From assembly GCF_002234675.1 (NCBI RefSeq), contig NC_019876.2, forward strand, positions 26,953,750 to 27,017,749: a DNA stretch of 64,000 bases, given 5' to 3'. The notes under the pieces were generated by a model. It searched no databases and had not been told where the DNA came from. It saw only the letters and a program-made list of their open reading frames with translations. This document shows positions 47,571 to 59,395 of the stretch, piece after piece. Source of the stretch: Oryzias latipes. Taxonomy: Eukaryota > Chordata > Actinopteri > Beloniformes > Adrianichthyidae. Numbering within the stretch: the stretch's first letter is position 1; each line of letters opens with the position of its first letter. A program made the position numbers and the translations under genes.

Positions 47571-47899
47571 CTCTGTGCGGAAAAGTTTACGACCATCCAC
47601 TCACAGGATGGCAGCACTGTCAAACCACTGAAAGTACAGTGTGTGGAGTTTTCTAGCACTCTGAAAATCGAAACCGAGAAAAGAGCAAAGAACTTGGGAA
47701 GGGAAATTTTAAAAAAAGAAACTGAAGATTTTTCAGGCAAAAATACGTCATTAGTCTGTGTGAAATGACCAGCATGCACTGCTGATAAAACAGCACAGCT
47801 TAGTTCCAGTAAAATACACTGTTCAACAATTTAAAGGTAACACATCACTCTGATGATTCAGTCAATGAAAATGCTTTAAGGTTAAATTACATTTCGGCA

Positions 47900-48520
47900 G
47901 AGGATGTACTTCCTGGCAGATGGGCTACAGCAGCAGAAGACCAGACCTGTCAGCTAAGAACAGGAAACTGAGGCTACAATTCACACAGACTCACCAAAAC
48001 TGGACCACAGAAGATGGAAAAACGTTGTCTGGTCTGATGAGTCTCCATTTCTGCTGCCACATTCGGCATTTGGCGTCAACATCATGAAAACATGGATCAA
48101 TCCTGCCTTATATCAACGGTTCAGGCTGGTGGTGGTGGTGTCATGGTGTGGGGGATATTTTCTAGGCATACTTTAGACCCCTTAGTACCAGTAGAGCATG
48201 GTTCCAACGCCACAGCCTACCTGAGTATTGTTGCTGACCGTGTCCATGCCTTTCTGACTACAGTGAACCATCTTCTGAAGGCTAGTGCCAGCAGGATAAG
48301 GCGCCACATCATAAAGCTGGAATCATCTCAGACTGAGATCGGCATCATGGATGTACAGTCGACAAATCTGCAGCAACTGTGTGATGCTGTCATGTCAACA
48401 TGGACCAAAGTCTCTGAGAAATGTTTCCAGAACCTTGATGAATCGATGCAACCAAGGATTAAAGCGGTTCTGAAGGTTAAATGAGATCCGACGCAGTACT
48501 AACAAGGTGTTTCTAAGAAA
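47900..48520 (+). pseudogene. Tc1-like transposase with internal deletion
   Basis: Words in order: RLQFTQTHQNWTTEDWKNVVWSDESPF (first catalytic Asp), then DQSCLISTVQAGGGGVMVWGIFS, GPLVP-like HTLDPLVPVEHG and TAYLSIVADRVHAFLTTV. A diverged QQDNAPHHKA equivalent follows (second Asp), then a jump straight to IMDVQSTNLQQLCDAVMSTWTKVSE and RIKAVLKVK. The 'SPDLNPIEHLW' segment with the third acidic residue is missing, so the enzyme is dead. Frameshifts are also present. Confidence 0.8.
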
Positions 48521-49554
48521 GTGGCGGGTGAGTTTACATTTCTATCCTCACATTCATTCAGTCAGCTTCCTTAGAACACAGATTACATGAGAACTCTTCT
48601 TATTTTAGTATGTATAACAGATGGTTTATATTTGTATTTTAAAGTTTATTGCTAGGAATCTTTGACCTATCGGAGTTCATACCATGAAGGTTCCAGATAT
48701 TCTGTTTTTAATTCTTGAGCCAAAACACTGACACTGTTTACTATTTCATATGCTCAGAAACTCTTTGACCTGCTTTTAAAACCAATTTTTTCACATAAAA
48801 AATGGTTTATAAGTTTTCAACATCAGAACACACTGGGTTTATAAATAGTCTCTGTAAAATGTTCATACTTTTTCTTCATTAAAATTGTATTTACAGCTCA
48901 ACAAGATAAAGTGGGACGTGCACACGTGTGGTCCACTAAAGCTCTGAGCCGCAGCAACCGCACATGCTCGCCACCATCGTTGTTCTACTTAATCCAGGCG
49001 CACTGCAGGATGCAGATCTTTGCAGCTTTTTTAAAAAGGAACATGGCCTGCCTTTTGTTTTCCATGCATGGTAGATCAACAAATAGAGATGTCTGTTCGG
49101 GACGTGGTTGTTTCCTCCTCCCCTGCAGAGAGAAGGGAAAGTCCGGTTCCAACCATCACCTTATCAATTAGTCATCAATATGACTGATTGAGTGGCGCTG
49201 AACTCTACTCTTGTGGTTACCGGGGCCCAACTGCGTTTAACTAAACTCAGCGCACTTTCTTTTTTCCTTTGACTCATAATTTCAGATGCAATTTGAATTT
49301 ATAATATTTGGCCTACAAGAAACACAAAATTGGCAACTAATCTAATTATAATGTTTGCTAAGTTTCATATTCACAAATAAAACATTTTTTTCATCACAAC
49401 TTTTTCCCCTGTAATAATTCAAAAATTATAACCTAATGTAGGTATCATTTCTAATAGTATGAACAATAAACAGCCATACCTACATATCAAAATTGTCTGT
49501 CTTTGAACATATTCAATGCATTGTAATGATTTATAATAATTCTTTTGATGTCAT
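48521..49554. other. Intergenic DNA, nothing recognised
   Basis: No supported feature. Confidence 0.4.
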
Positions 49555-49775
49555 GTCCAATGTCATGCTTCCCCATTACAGGGTTTAGAGCAGAGCATGA
49601 AAGGTGATCATCACTGCTTTCTATTTCCGTAATAAAACGCCTCATCTGTTGTAATTATGTGTTACTAGAACAATAATATTAAGACACGCAACATAGTTAT
49701 CTTTCACAAAGATTTGTGTCCTCTTACTGTGTAGTTTTTGAATTATTAGTACATAAACATAGCACTTTTAACTTC
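49555..49775 (-). repeat. hAT-like element segment, inverted copy
   Basis: The reverse complement matches 27415-27578 (ACAGATGAGGCGTTTTATTAC and CTACACAGTAAGAG are shared). Confidence 0.65.
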
Positions 49776-50189
49776 TGAAGATGAAGATCTCAAATTTGAA
49801 GTCAAATTTACAGTGACCTTGGTGCACCTATATATATATTTATAGGTATCGCTTGCCGGCCAAAACAGAGTGGGCATCCCTGGTGGAAACACCACCAGCG
49901 GATCGTTTCAGAAGTGGTGGGAAAACATCCCAGAAAGCGGCGGCAGACACGCCCCTCTACTCATTAGATGACATTAAAAAAAAGGTGTATGTTTGTCAAA
50001 ATTGGTTAACATTGGGAGGAAAAACTCTGAGCTAAAGTAGGCGAACGGCAGTTGACTGATGCGGCAGTAAAAATACGAAAACAGCTGTAGGATCAGAATA
50101 CCCAACTTTCTTTCTTTTTCTGATTCTCCTTTTTCAACTATCGCTACGGTCAGCTGCCAGTTAAATACTTTAGCTTTCAGATTTTCTTA

Positions 50190-50290
50190 TTTTTCATCCA
50201 TTTTCTTAAGCCACTGTATCCCTGTCTGTGTCACGGTGCTGCTGGAGCCTGTCCTGCCTAATGTTGGGCTAAGGCGAGCTACCCCTGATC
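50190..50290 (-). repeat. SINE 3' fragment
   Basis: CATCCATTTTCTTAAGCC..GTCACGGTGCTGCTGGAGCCTG is the reverse complement of the SINE 3' end. Confidence 0.55.
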
Positions 50291-51350
50291 AGCTCCAGTG
50301 GCCGGAGCGAGGGCGCCCGCCCCGCCTGTCCCGGGGTTAAAAACTGGCCAACGGAGCGGGGTTTCCCACCTGCTTCGTGCCGCAGATGGCGAAGACGGGA
50401 ATCCCTCTGCTGCCTGCTGCAAGATTTTACATTTTTTTCATGATTCTCTTATTATCCTCTCTTTTTTTTCGCTGAACATTGACCTTTTTACAGAAAGAAA
50501 AAGCGGCAGAACATTGCTGCTCATATCTTTTCATTTAATTTAGCAGAGCTTTTACTGAGACATCTCATTGGTCGGTTTATGACTTAAATAATTTGCACTA
50601 CAGAAAAATATTTAAAGAGGATTATCAAGATGTTGTAAAAAAACAAAAGGTATCAGATCAAGAATGGTTATTCCGATTAATACTGTTCTACTGACTGTTC
50701 TATTCTAGCTGTTTATTTCTCTATAGAAGTCTATGGGACTTTTGGAACCAGCGGGTACTTCCTGTTTGGCACACCAGGTGGGAGGGGTCAATCAGTCCAG
50801 TTTGCGTATAAAGTCAATGGAGCGACCCCAGAAAAAGCAGCTCACTGCTCAGTTTGTAAACTCCTTAAACTCACCCTGGGTTGTACAAATGTAAAGAGTT
50901 TACACAGAGAAAAGGGGATTAAGACCCTCCACTGCCTCAAAGACAAAGAAAATTGAAGGAGCTGCAGACATTTGCGGTGGGAGTTTGCAGTGATTTCTGT
51001 CTTCTGGCATCTAAGCATTGATGGGTTTTATCATAGAGCTCTGTGGAAAATAAAGACTGAGAACTCCTCATTCGGCCTGCAGGCCCACAGAAAAGCGTTC
51101 ACAGGCATTCTTTCCACTTCCTGAAGCAGCAGTTCTCCATCGTCCCACTCAGCCTCGTCTCTGGTGAAGCTTCCATGCAGAATCAGTGGGTGAGGGTTAA
51201 CTGACGAAACAACGGACGCCACATTTTTGGATCTCAGTAAATGAACAGACAAAAACAGGTACATAAATTATTTACTCACAACGTAAACTTGATATTTACA
51301 GAAAAGGAATGTACATATAAACAAGCTGAGAAGCAGGAGAACCGCACATC
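50291..51350. other. 3' flank of Ig receptor 2
   Basis: No gene. A minus frame at 51031-51264 lies just beyond the receptor stop and may be 3' UTR; it is not conserved behind receptor 1. Confidence 0.35.
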
Positions 51351-51351
51351 C

Positions 51352-51587
51352 TCATTCACGTTCTTTGTTTTCCACGTGCTCAAAGTAGTCCAGGGAGTCG
51401 TACACAGGAACCTGGCACTGGAGGGAAAAGAAGGAGGAGCTGTTTATTTCATGATTTAACATGTTGTATTTTTTATTTTAACCCACACCAGACTAAATGA
51501 GTGTGACAAGTAGAGAGAAGCAGGAAGTTAGCCACTCTAAGTAAAGCATCACACAGGAAATCTCCATCCATCCATCCATCCATCCAT

Positions 51588-51623
<36 letters not shown>

Positions 51624-54600
51624 CCATCCGTCCGTCCATCCATCCATCCATCCATCCATCCATCCATCCATCCATCCATCCATCCATCCATCCATCCATC
51701 CATCCATCCATCCATCCATTCATCCATCCATCTTCTGAACCCATGCAGCATGTTTTTGGACTGTGGGAGGGAACCGGAGTTCCCAGAGAAAATCCACACA
51801 TGCGCGAGGAGAACATGCAACCTCCACACAGAAAATACCCAGTCAGCATTTTAACCTCTGGGTGTGGGGTAACTGTTAACCACTACACCACTAGAACCTT
51901 TATAGGGGTCTGACAGCACAGATGGCAGCTGATGCTCACCCACTGAGAGGAGCCTCTGGAGGAGCTGGTGCTGTGATTGTCCATGTCACTGATGTCTGAG
52001 TTGGTGTAGGGACTCTGGTGTATGACCCGCGCCGCGCCTCCCGAGCCTTAAAAAAACAACACGGAGGGTTAAGGCAATTGAAACCGAAACCTCCCACATG
52101 TGTCGTTTGACTTCATCTCCGCCCGTCTGCAGCCCCGGCTTTTGTTTGGAGGGTCAGCATGAGAGAGGAAACCACAAACATCCTGGACCTCACACTAGCA
52201 GACTGCATGCCGCTCATCAGAATCAGTCACGTCAAAGAAACCTTCAACGTTTAGAGGCAGCACAAAGTGTGTTACAAGAGACCTGTGCAGTCATTCAAGA
52301 AACAAAATCAAACACAAAAAGATAGACAAACAGCCTGTCAGTCTGAATAAACATAATCACTCAAACACGGAAATTAAATCTACTGAAAACACAATCGTTG
52401 TTATTGAACACCACAAATCTCACAAGCTATTTAAAAATTCACCACCGCGACGTGTGAACATGTAGCTGCCGTCATTGCTAGCGCTCATTCTAAAAAAACT
52501 GCGGGGCTTGCATGTAAATAACTGTCAGGGCTGCATTAGCATCGATAGTGAGCGTTTTTTACTCTGCTGCAAATGTTCTGTATGATAAAATCAACAGCTA
52601 ACCTGTCAGAAAGCAGAGATGCTACTTATCGTCAGGAAAAATCTCCCATTCCAACCACAGTTAAAAACAAAATGTTATAGTGGTGCTTGTTTTCTTTTTG
52701 AAAGATACTTGAATGTCTATGTTTTTGAAAAGTTTATTTCTATCAGCAACCATTTATTTTGAACATCAACAATTTTATGGTTATATTTTGCACTTCAGTT
52801 TCAAACAAAGCAATCATTTTTGCACTTTAAGATAAAACTATTTCTTTTGTACGTTATTATATCGGGCATTAGTATTTGTATTGAAAAATGTACTTGTTAA
52901 AATAGTATTTAAGTTAAAGTCTTAGTATTTGTTCTGACCTTTGAAATGCACTTCCTCTGTTCACAGATGTATGATAGACTGAAAAGGCTAATAAAGTGTT
53001 TTTATACAATCTGTTTAATTCATTTGCAGGTAGAACTAGTTCTGCAAATTTGTTGAATACATTAGAGCTGTTTGCTGTTACTTTGTACTCACTAATATTT
53101 TTTTCTTAAGTATTTAAAAAAATATATCAGTGGAGTATCGGTATCGACTACAAGAGGCAGGAAAATATCGGTATCAGGTTGTAAAAAGTCATTATCGTGC
53201 ATCACTACATAGAGCAGGTGTCTGTGGTGGTAGAGTCACCTGTTTAAAGAAATACATCTATACAGAATATTTCTGGTTGACTTTAAAAAATATGTGGTTA
53301 AATAAAAGTCGTATTTTAGGAAAACACTACCTGTTAAATCAATGTGTTTCTATCAGTTTGAGAGAATCAGACACTTTTTAAACACATAATACGCATGTTT
53401 GTGTGATTTTATTACAATTGCTTCCAGCAATGATCTAGTTATTTTCTTCTCTAAACCTTTCGCTATAACCTTTTCACCTTTTCCCATCGTTTCTTTAGTT
53501 TTCATGGACCTTAATCTCATTTCTTTGCTTGTGTGCATCTTTCTTCAAACCCATCCGAACAGTTTCTGCTGTTTCAGAACATTTTCAGCTTTTTTTCCTT
53601 GGTTATTGTCACGTTTTGTGAAAACAACTACTTTTCTAGACTTCTGTTGCTTTTCTTTAAATTATTTCTCCTTTAAGGTTCATTTATAAGATCAGCACTT
53701 AAAACGGTTTTAATATTTGCTGTATGAATATTTTTGTTTTTATGCTTGTAAAATGGTGCACCCTTTGATTTATGTGTCGGCTTTGAACATTTTATGACAT
53801 TATCTGTCATCTAAATATATTAACTGCACTTAGACCAGGGGTGTGCAAACCTTTAGAATGGTGGGCCACAAAAGGTTCAGAAAATTTGACAGAGGGACCG
53901 GACCAGGAGCAGATCATTTGGGTGTTTTGATTAAAAAAAATTAACATGGAATCGGGATGAAAACACGCCCATAAAAACCCAGCCTCATTTGTTGTTTAAA
54001 CAAATTGATGTGTATTTTACCACAAACCAAGTGGACCACATAGTCCTTTTTGAGATATTTTTCTGTTACGCTGATGTCCCTATGGGTTCCTATCGGTTCT
54101 TTTTTAAACTAACATTCATTTTAAAACTGAGCATTTATTTTGTTCTCATTTTAGGGCCAATCGCACAGATGAGTTGACGTACATCAGAGAAAAAAGCAAA
54201 CTAAGAGGAAATGCTGCGTTCGTGTGCTGTTATATGAATAATTGGAAAAAAAGACTAAAAAAACATGTCAGAAAAAGTCTTCCATATAAATGCAGAATAA
54301 CTTTCTGCACCGAGACAAAGGTACACTTCTTTGTAGTGCACCATTCATGCACAGACACCAGAATTACTGGGAAAATAGAACAATAATCAATACACTTTAT
54401 TCCAGTTTTCCAGATTCAATACTTTATGGGCGTAGTTTGTCCCCCCCTTGACTTAGTCCCACTAATCATTTTTAAAAAACTAACAATTTTATTTTTCAAG
54501 TGTTGGTAGCAATGTATTGTGTTAGTTTTTGTTGTAATGTAAGTTTGAGCCACTACTTATATGATCTGATGGTACAGGTTGGCGGCAACCAAGCGCGGCC

Positions 54601-55909
54601 GCCATCAGTGTGTGAATGTGTGTGCGTGGACGTGTGAATGGGACTTTGAAGCGCTCTGGGCCTACGAGGAAGGTAGTAAAGCGTTACGGTAGAACACCAT
54701 ACACGACATCTAAGTATATTTTTTCTGGTGATGCATTCAGTGGCTTGTGGGTTAAAACAGATTAGTCGTAATGGTTGAAAGAAGCGACATGGTGGGGGCT
54801 TCACTGATGATGTTTGGTTCTGTAGGCATTAAAAAAAGTAACTGCAGAGAAACACTGTAAATAAAAAAATGCATAAACCAGAGACATTAATATTATAAGT
54901 AAGGGATTGTTTTTAGGCTGCAACAGGTTCTGTGTGACTTTAAACAGTTTGGATGTAACTCAGACAACAGCGATCGGCCTCAGAACAGGAGCCAGAACGT
55001 TTGTCAGGAGGTTTTGTTTCTACCTTTGTTCTTTCGCAGACAGCAGAAGCAGGCTAAGGTGATCAGGAGCAGCAGCGACGCCACCGCCACAGACGCCACG
55101 ATGGAAACTGGAAGACCCGTGGGTTGTTCAGGAACGTCTGATGGATTTGGGAAAATAAGAATCAAGTTTGTTTCTGATTTAAAAAGTTTGGTACTTAAAA
55201 GGATTACATTCAAACTCAATTACTTTTCAATAAAAAGAAAATTGATTATAACTTTATGGAGGAAGGCAGTTTTTCTCATACTTGTGTTAGTTTGGTTCTC
55301 TCTGGTTGCCACGGTGATGATTGTACCGTTTCCCCTGACTTTAATTAATTCAGGGATCTCAATGATAATTTCACAGTCGTATCTGCCTGAATCCTGTTTT
55401 TTGATGCTGTCAAAGTTCCAGAATGAACATTTTTCCATCTCATCTTTTTGAGTTTCTTGAAGCGGATTTGTCAAAAAGGAATCATTTTTGATTGTTGCTT
55501 GATTTTTGAACCAGGTCACTCTCACTCTGGTCCACCCTGTCCAGCAGCAGCTGATGGTCACAGCTTCTCCTTCAAAGGCATCAAAGTCTGTAGTTTGCCT
55601 GACATTCACTGTGTTCAATGATACACCTGTAAGGAGACATAGAGGAGGTGAAAAAGATCAGTTATAGTCAGAGACAAAATGATGAACAAAAGAAAAATGG
55701 AATTTGTTTTAAAAAGTGCTCCCAAAAGAAGATTTCTGCAGCGTTGTGCTTTATCAACAACAGAAATGTTGTCTAGTGATAAACAGGGTATAACTTGACT
55801 TGAGGAAAGCTGCTGTGTTTGTTTTCTACTTACTCCAAGAAGAGAGCGTGCAGAGAGAAGAGAAATGCAGGCTGATCAGCAGCAGCTTCATCCTTCCAGG
55901 CTGATTCAT
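51352..55909 (-). CDS. Single V-type Ig-domain immune receptor, paralogue 2 (five exons)
   Basis: Exons on the minus strand: 55834-55909 (signal), 55282-55626 (Ig), 55024-55137 (transmembrane), 51940-52046 and 51352-51417 (tail). Phases are 1,1,1,0, giving 235 residues. The signal starts [16 protein letters not shown]. The Ig domain shows ISCCW, the core VTWFKN, a canonical DSGRYDC F strand and GNGTIITV. The transmembrane helix is about residues 149-172 ([18 protein letters not shown] region), with no charged residue, followed by CCLRKNK. The tail carries SPYTNSD, the block [12 protein letters not shown] (identical to receptor 1) and [13 protein letters not shown]. The paired tyrosines YDSLDYF are kept in both paralogues. 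The Ig-exon donor (GTATGA, ending 55282) was chosen because it keeps phase 1; the open frame runs on past it. This is probably a cell-surface leukocyte receptor signalling through its own tail, by inference. No canonical AATAAA was seen within about 300 bp of the stop. Confidence 0.82.
51564..51895 (-). repeat. SINE copy with tail expanded into (CCAT)n microsatellite
   Basis: 51564-51732 is almost pure CCAT (TGGA on the minus strand) with a few CCGT variants. 51733-51895 on the minus strand is the SINE: GTGGTGTAGTGGTTAAC head, GCATGTTCTCC, TCCGGTTCCCTCCCACAGTCC, then the tail. It lies in the last intron of receptor 2, about 45 bp from the exon ending at 51940. Confidence 0.8.
52600..53215. 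repeat. Diverged 'GTATCGGTATCG' repeat in intron 3 of receptor 2
   Basis: From GCAGAGATGCTACTTATCGTC to TATCGGTATCAGG..ATCGTGCATCAC, resembling a common fish repeat with TATCGG words. Boundaries uncertain. Confidence 0.4.
53835..53960. repeat. hAT-type repeat end in intron 3 of receptor 2
   Basis: CAGGGGTGTGCAAACCTTT..GGTGGGCC, a hAT MITE left end. The right end was not found. Confidence 0.45.
54596..54705 (+). repeat. Second SINE family, copy 2 (3' part)
   Basis: GCCATCAGTGTGTGAATGTG..GTGAATGGGACTTTGAAGCGCTCTGG..AAAGCG matches the 3' half of 40660-40893. In intron 3 of receptor 2. Confidence 0.65.
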
Positions 55910-55949
55910 CTGTGAAGACTGAGACTCTTCTCATCTCACGTCTCTGGGG

Positions 55950-55957
55950 CCCCGCCC
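55950..55957 (-). promoter_or_regulatory. GC box upstream of Ig receptor 2
   Basis: GGGCGGGG on the minus strand, about 41 bp upstream of the preferred start, matching the position of the GC box before receptor 1. The leader between box and ATG also shares the words GAGTCTCAGTCTT / GAGTGTCAGTCTT with the paralogue. Confidence 0.4.
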
Positions 55958-56207
55958 ATCAAACGCAACAGGAGGTGTGCTTTTCGACGAAGTCTGCAAA
56001 AACCACAGCCTCTTTCCTTCCGTCTTCATGCAGGCGGCATTTCTAGAATCAGATGCCTCTTCTCGGCTTTGAAGGGCTTTAGCTCAGATGAACCGGGGAC
56101 TGACCTTTGTGCAGACTCCAGCACCATCGGTGTGACGCTTTCACAGACTTTTCTCATGAACGTGAAGAGGAGGCACAACAGCAGAAGTCACAGCTGACAT
56201 GTCAGGG

Positions 56208-56312
56208 TAGACTTGTGTGTGTGCGGCTGTTTGTGCAGCTGTTTGTGCGGGTGTTTGTGTGCACATTTGATCTGGCAAGTGTGTTTATGTCTCTGTGTGT
56301 GTAAGAGTGTGC
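56208..56312 (+). repeat. TG-rich minisatellite-like stretch
   Basis: Loose repeats of GTGCGGCTGTTTGTGCAGCTGTTTGTGCGGGTG followed by (TG)n. Upstream of receptor 2. Confidence 0.6.
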
Positions 56313-57165
56313 ATGAATGTTGTGTTGGCCAGGTTGAAACTGGACTTTAAAGAAAGCGTTCTGAATCCTTCACTGGATCAGGGTTTTGCTGCAGATCCCA
56401 GAATTCTCCTGATCCTGAGATCATTTTCAGTTTTTAAGGTTACATCAAGTATTTCAGGTCATCAAGCTCCTTAAGTCGCACAGGTGTTCCATAACGTCAC
56501 ACAGCGTCACACTTTATCAGTCCACAAAGTATTTGTCCAGTATTTGATGGAACAATCCAGATGTTTTGGTCAGATGTGAGTATGTGATCATTTTGCTCAC
56601 CAGGGTGTTCTGCGTGACCTCTTTAACGGATCTGGTTTTTGTCCAAAAGTCTCTCCGACTGTCGAATCTCGACAAACTCCAAGTCCTTCAGTGCTGTTCT
56701 GCTTCTTTGATGACTTTCTGGACGAGTCCTCATTGGATGCTTGGAGTCATTTTGGGTTTGGATTGTTTCTAGAAAGCATCTCCACCATTTCTGTCTCTCT
56801 ATGGATGATGGACTCTGACCTCTACCAGCATTCAGGAACTCCTACCAACAGAAATACTACTTTTTTAGTGTCCACCATGAACTCCCACAATCCATCAGGA
56901 CTCTAACATCTCTAAGACTGTTAAAGAGAGCATGTAAACTTTATTTAAAAGACAGATACAGCTGCAACCATTGACGTTGCTTCCAACTGCCCCTCATGCT
57001 GTCTCCTGTTGAATGGTTGTTTTGTTTTTTCTTGGTTGGATGTCTTCAGTTACTTGTTCTGCAGAACAGTAAAACCAGTTTTTAAGTGGAGTCAGGCCAG
57101 ATCGTTTTTAATCTTTTTTGTTTAATGAATGGATGAATAAATGAATGACTTAATCTACTTAACAT
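56313..57165. other. Intergenic DNA, nothing recognised
   Basis: No supported frame. Confidence 0.35.
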
Positions 57166-57169
57166 TGCC

Positions 57170-57420
57170 AGAGTCCACCCGTTACTCTCTCTAGCCTTAT
57201 TTAAGTGATCTACTTTTAAAGTATGATGAGGATGTCCGGGGCTGGACTTTTACTTGTTCCTAAGGAAAGGACCAAAACTTATGGTGAGGCTTCGTTCTGC
57301 CATTACGGTCCTCGCCTGTGGAACAGCCTGCAGGAGAACCTCAGGGCTGCAGAGACTGTAGAGGTTTTTAAAAAGAGGCTCAAGACCCACCTGGTTCTCT
57401 CTACGTTACACTGACATTTA
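57170..57420 (+). pseudogene. L2-like LINE C-terminal fragment
   Basis: VPKERTKTYGEASFCHYGPRLWNS, then LQENLRAAETVEVFKKRLKTH: the end of L2-type ORF2, in one open frame but truncated on both sides. Confidence 0.7.
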
Positions 57421-58150
57421 AAATGTGACCCTTTCATGTTCATGCTTCTCACCTGCTCTGGAATTTCTTTTGGTGACAGGGTGGCAAACGTTTCAACGTG
57501 TTTGACGTACTTTTTTTTGACATAAAAAAACAAGGAACTGAACCCAAAATACAAAAAAAAATCAAAAAAACTGACTAAAAGCACGAAGAGGACCTGACTG
57601 AAGCCTGGACCTGGCTGAACTGACTGAAACCTGCAGCAAACGACAATCACGGAAGTGAAACAACAGAAGGAGGAAGCAGAAACACCTGAAGAGAAACAGA
57701 GTTTAAAAATTTCATAAGAAACTTCAGCTTCTGTGCAAGCAAAGAAACATATCAAGAAAGAAACAGAGACCAGTGAAGTCAATGATATTTTTATCTGTGC
57801 TTTATTTTCCTCACATTTGATTATTTAGACACACCCGTGGAAAATAGCAGGTGTGGACGAATTTCAAACAGTCAAAATGGAAATGAAGAAATGGACTTCA
57901 ACAGATCATCGTTCATCACCATCCAGATGAAAACGGACCACATCCAGGAGGACAAAAAGGCATAAAAAAGAGGTTTGACACTTTCTGAAGAACCTGCTGT
58001 GATCACATTGACAAATGGAGAATGTTATAGTGAAGAACACCGTGGTACTGTTTGCAGATGTCTTCAAAGGAAATCATAGAAGTAGGTTTAAAGGTTGTCA
58101 TCTGGACTTGGTTTTTAAGTTGAAGACGTTTCACCTCTTATCCAAAACGC
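57421..58150. other. Intergenic DNA
   Basis: The 159-codon minus frame at 57303-57782 starts inside the LINE scrap's antisense and has no domain. From about 58090 the text GAAGACGTTTCACCTCTTATCC resembles a repeat found near Penelope-type elements in fish. Confidence 0.35.
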
Positions 58151-58195
58151 CTTCGTCTGTTGTGAAGTAGCTGGTAAAAGAGCTGGTTTATATGT

Positions 58196-58272
58196 GCTCA
58201 TGGGGGAGGAGTCAGACCTGAAACTGGTTAGTATGGACGGTATTTTTCAGGTCTGACTCCTCCCCCATGAGC
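58196..58272. repeat. Perfect 28-bp inverted repeat (hairpin)
   Basis: Arms 58196-58223 and 58245-58272 are exact reverse complements (GCTCATGGGGGAGGAGTCAG... / ...CTGACTCCTCCCCCATGAGC) around a 21-nt loop. Confidence 0.9.
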
Positions 58273-58689
58273 TGGATGAATGAAAGTCTTCATAATAATA
58301 TATTCTTCAAAGGAAACAAAACACAGTCCCTAGAGTTGTTGTGGTTCTGTTGGTTGTGCCTTTTCCAAGGTCATTACACCTGCTGCTCATTCCCACAATC
58401 AGCTCCTCCACACCTGCCAGCCATGGAGGACACTATTCCTGAGGAGGACGTCCAGCCAGAGCCAGATTGTTGCTCATCTTGTGGTAACAGTTTACGGCCT
58501 CTGACATTTATCTGCACCTAAGAACTACTCAAATCTAACTTTTGCATGATCCCTTCCAGAAATCCCATCCTGTCAGCCCGTTTGACCACCTGTAAGTCTC
58601 TCTGCCCGCTGTGTCTCATTCTATCTCCAGCGAAGACATAACATAACAATTCACTTCCACCAGTTTGTGTCCGCACTTGGATTCATCCA

Positions 58690-59150
58690 ACACCTTCTCC
58701 TATCAGCAGTCGAACATGGTGGAGGTTCAAAAATGGATCTGCTGCTTCTCATTCTGGATATCTTGACCGTGTGAAAGGGATCATGAAGTCTGACCAAAGA
58801 ATTTGGGACCCAAAGTGGAGGCCAGTGACAGACAGCTGCATGGTCATAGGTCTTCTAGCAGGACAATCGCCTGAAACACTTCAAAACGCTTTCAGAAACA
58901 GTCAAAAAGAGCTGAAGAGTTCTTTAAGAAATCCAGATTTAAATCCCATGGAACACCTGAGGTCTCAAAAACAGCATCTCGGAGAAGAAATCCATCACAT
59001 CTGAAGAATCGGGAGAAGTTTGCAAAAGAAGAGCGGCCCACACTTCCAGAAGAGAAGTAGAAACTCGTTCGTGATTCCAGGAAGCCGATGACTTTCAACA
59101 AATAACTGGCAAATTAAAGTGCCAACAATTTTGAAAAACCTTTTTGAGTA
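58690..59150 (+). pseudogene. Tc1-like transposase C-terminal relic
   Basis: In one frame: LDRVKGIMKSDQRI, later LLAGQSPETLQ, then NPDLNPMEHL, the 'PDLNPIEHLW' block bearing the third catalytic residue. It is a different Tc1 family from 47900-48520. Frameshifted and truncated; no inverted ends seen. Confidence 0.65.
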
Positions 59151-59395
59151 AAGTTTGACATTTACTAAGAATTGCAGGGATGGTTGTATCATGACTATGC
59201 ATTTATCACATACAGTTCTCAGGACCCTTTGGGGTTTTTAACTTCAGCTGAAGGAAAGGCCTACCTACTAAACATTGAAGGTATAGGGGAACTGGAGTCT
59301 ATTCCAACCACTTCTGTAGAACTATGGCCTCCTTTGACATTGATGTGCTGTCAAATGTTTGAATGTCAGATTATTTTTGGAGGTCATTTGAAGAT

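Noticed and set aside
51473..51849. MDGWMDGW repeat proteins, 118 codons
   Set aside because: Translation of the (CCAT)n microsatellite and the SINE.
57303..57782. 159-codon minus frame with hydrophobic Phe/Ser-rich stretches
   Set aside because: No domain; its 3' part is antisense to an L2 fragment, and A/T-rich DNA gives such frames by chance.
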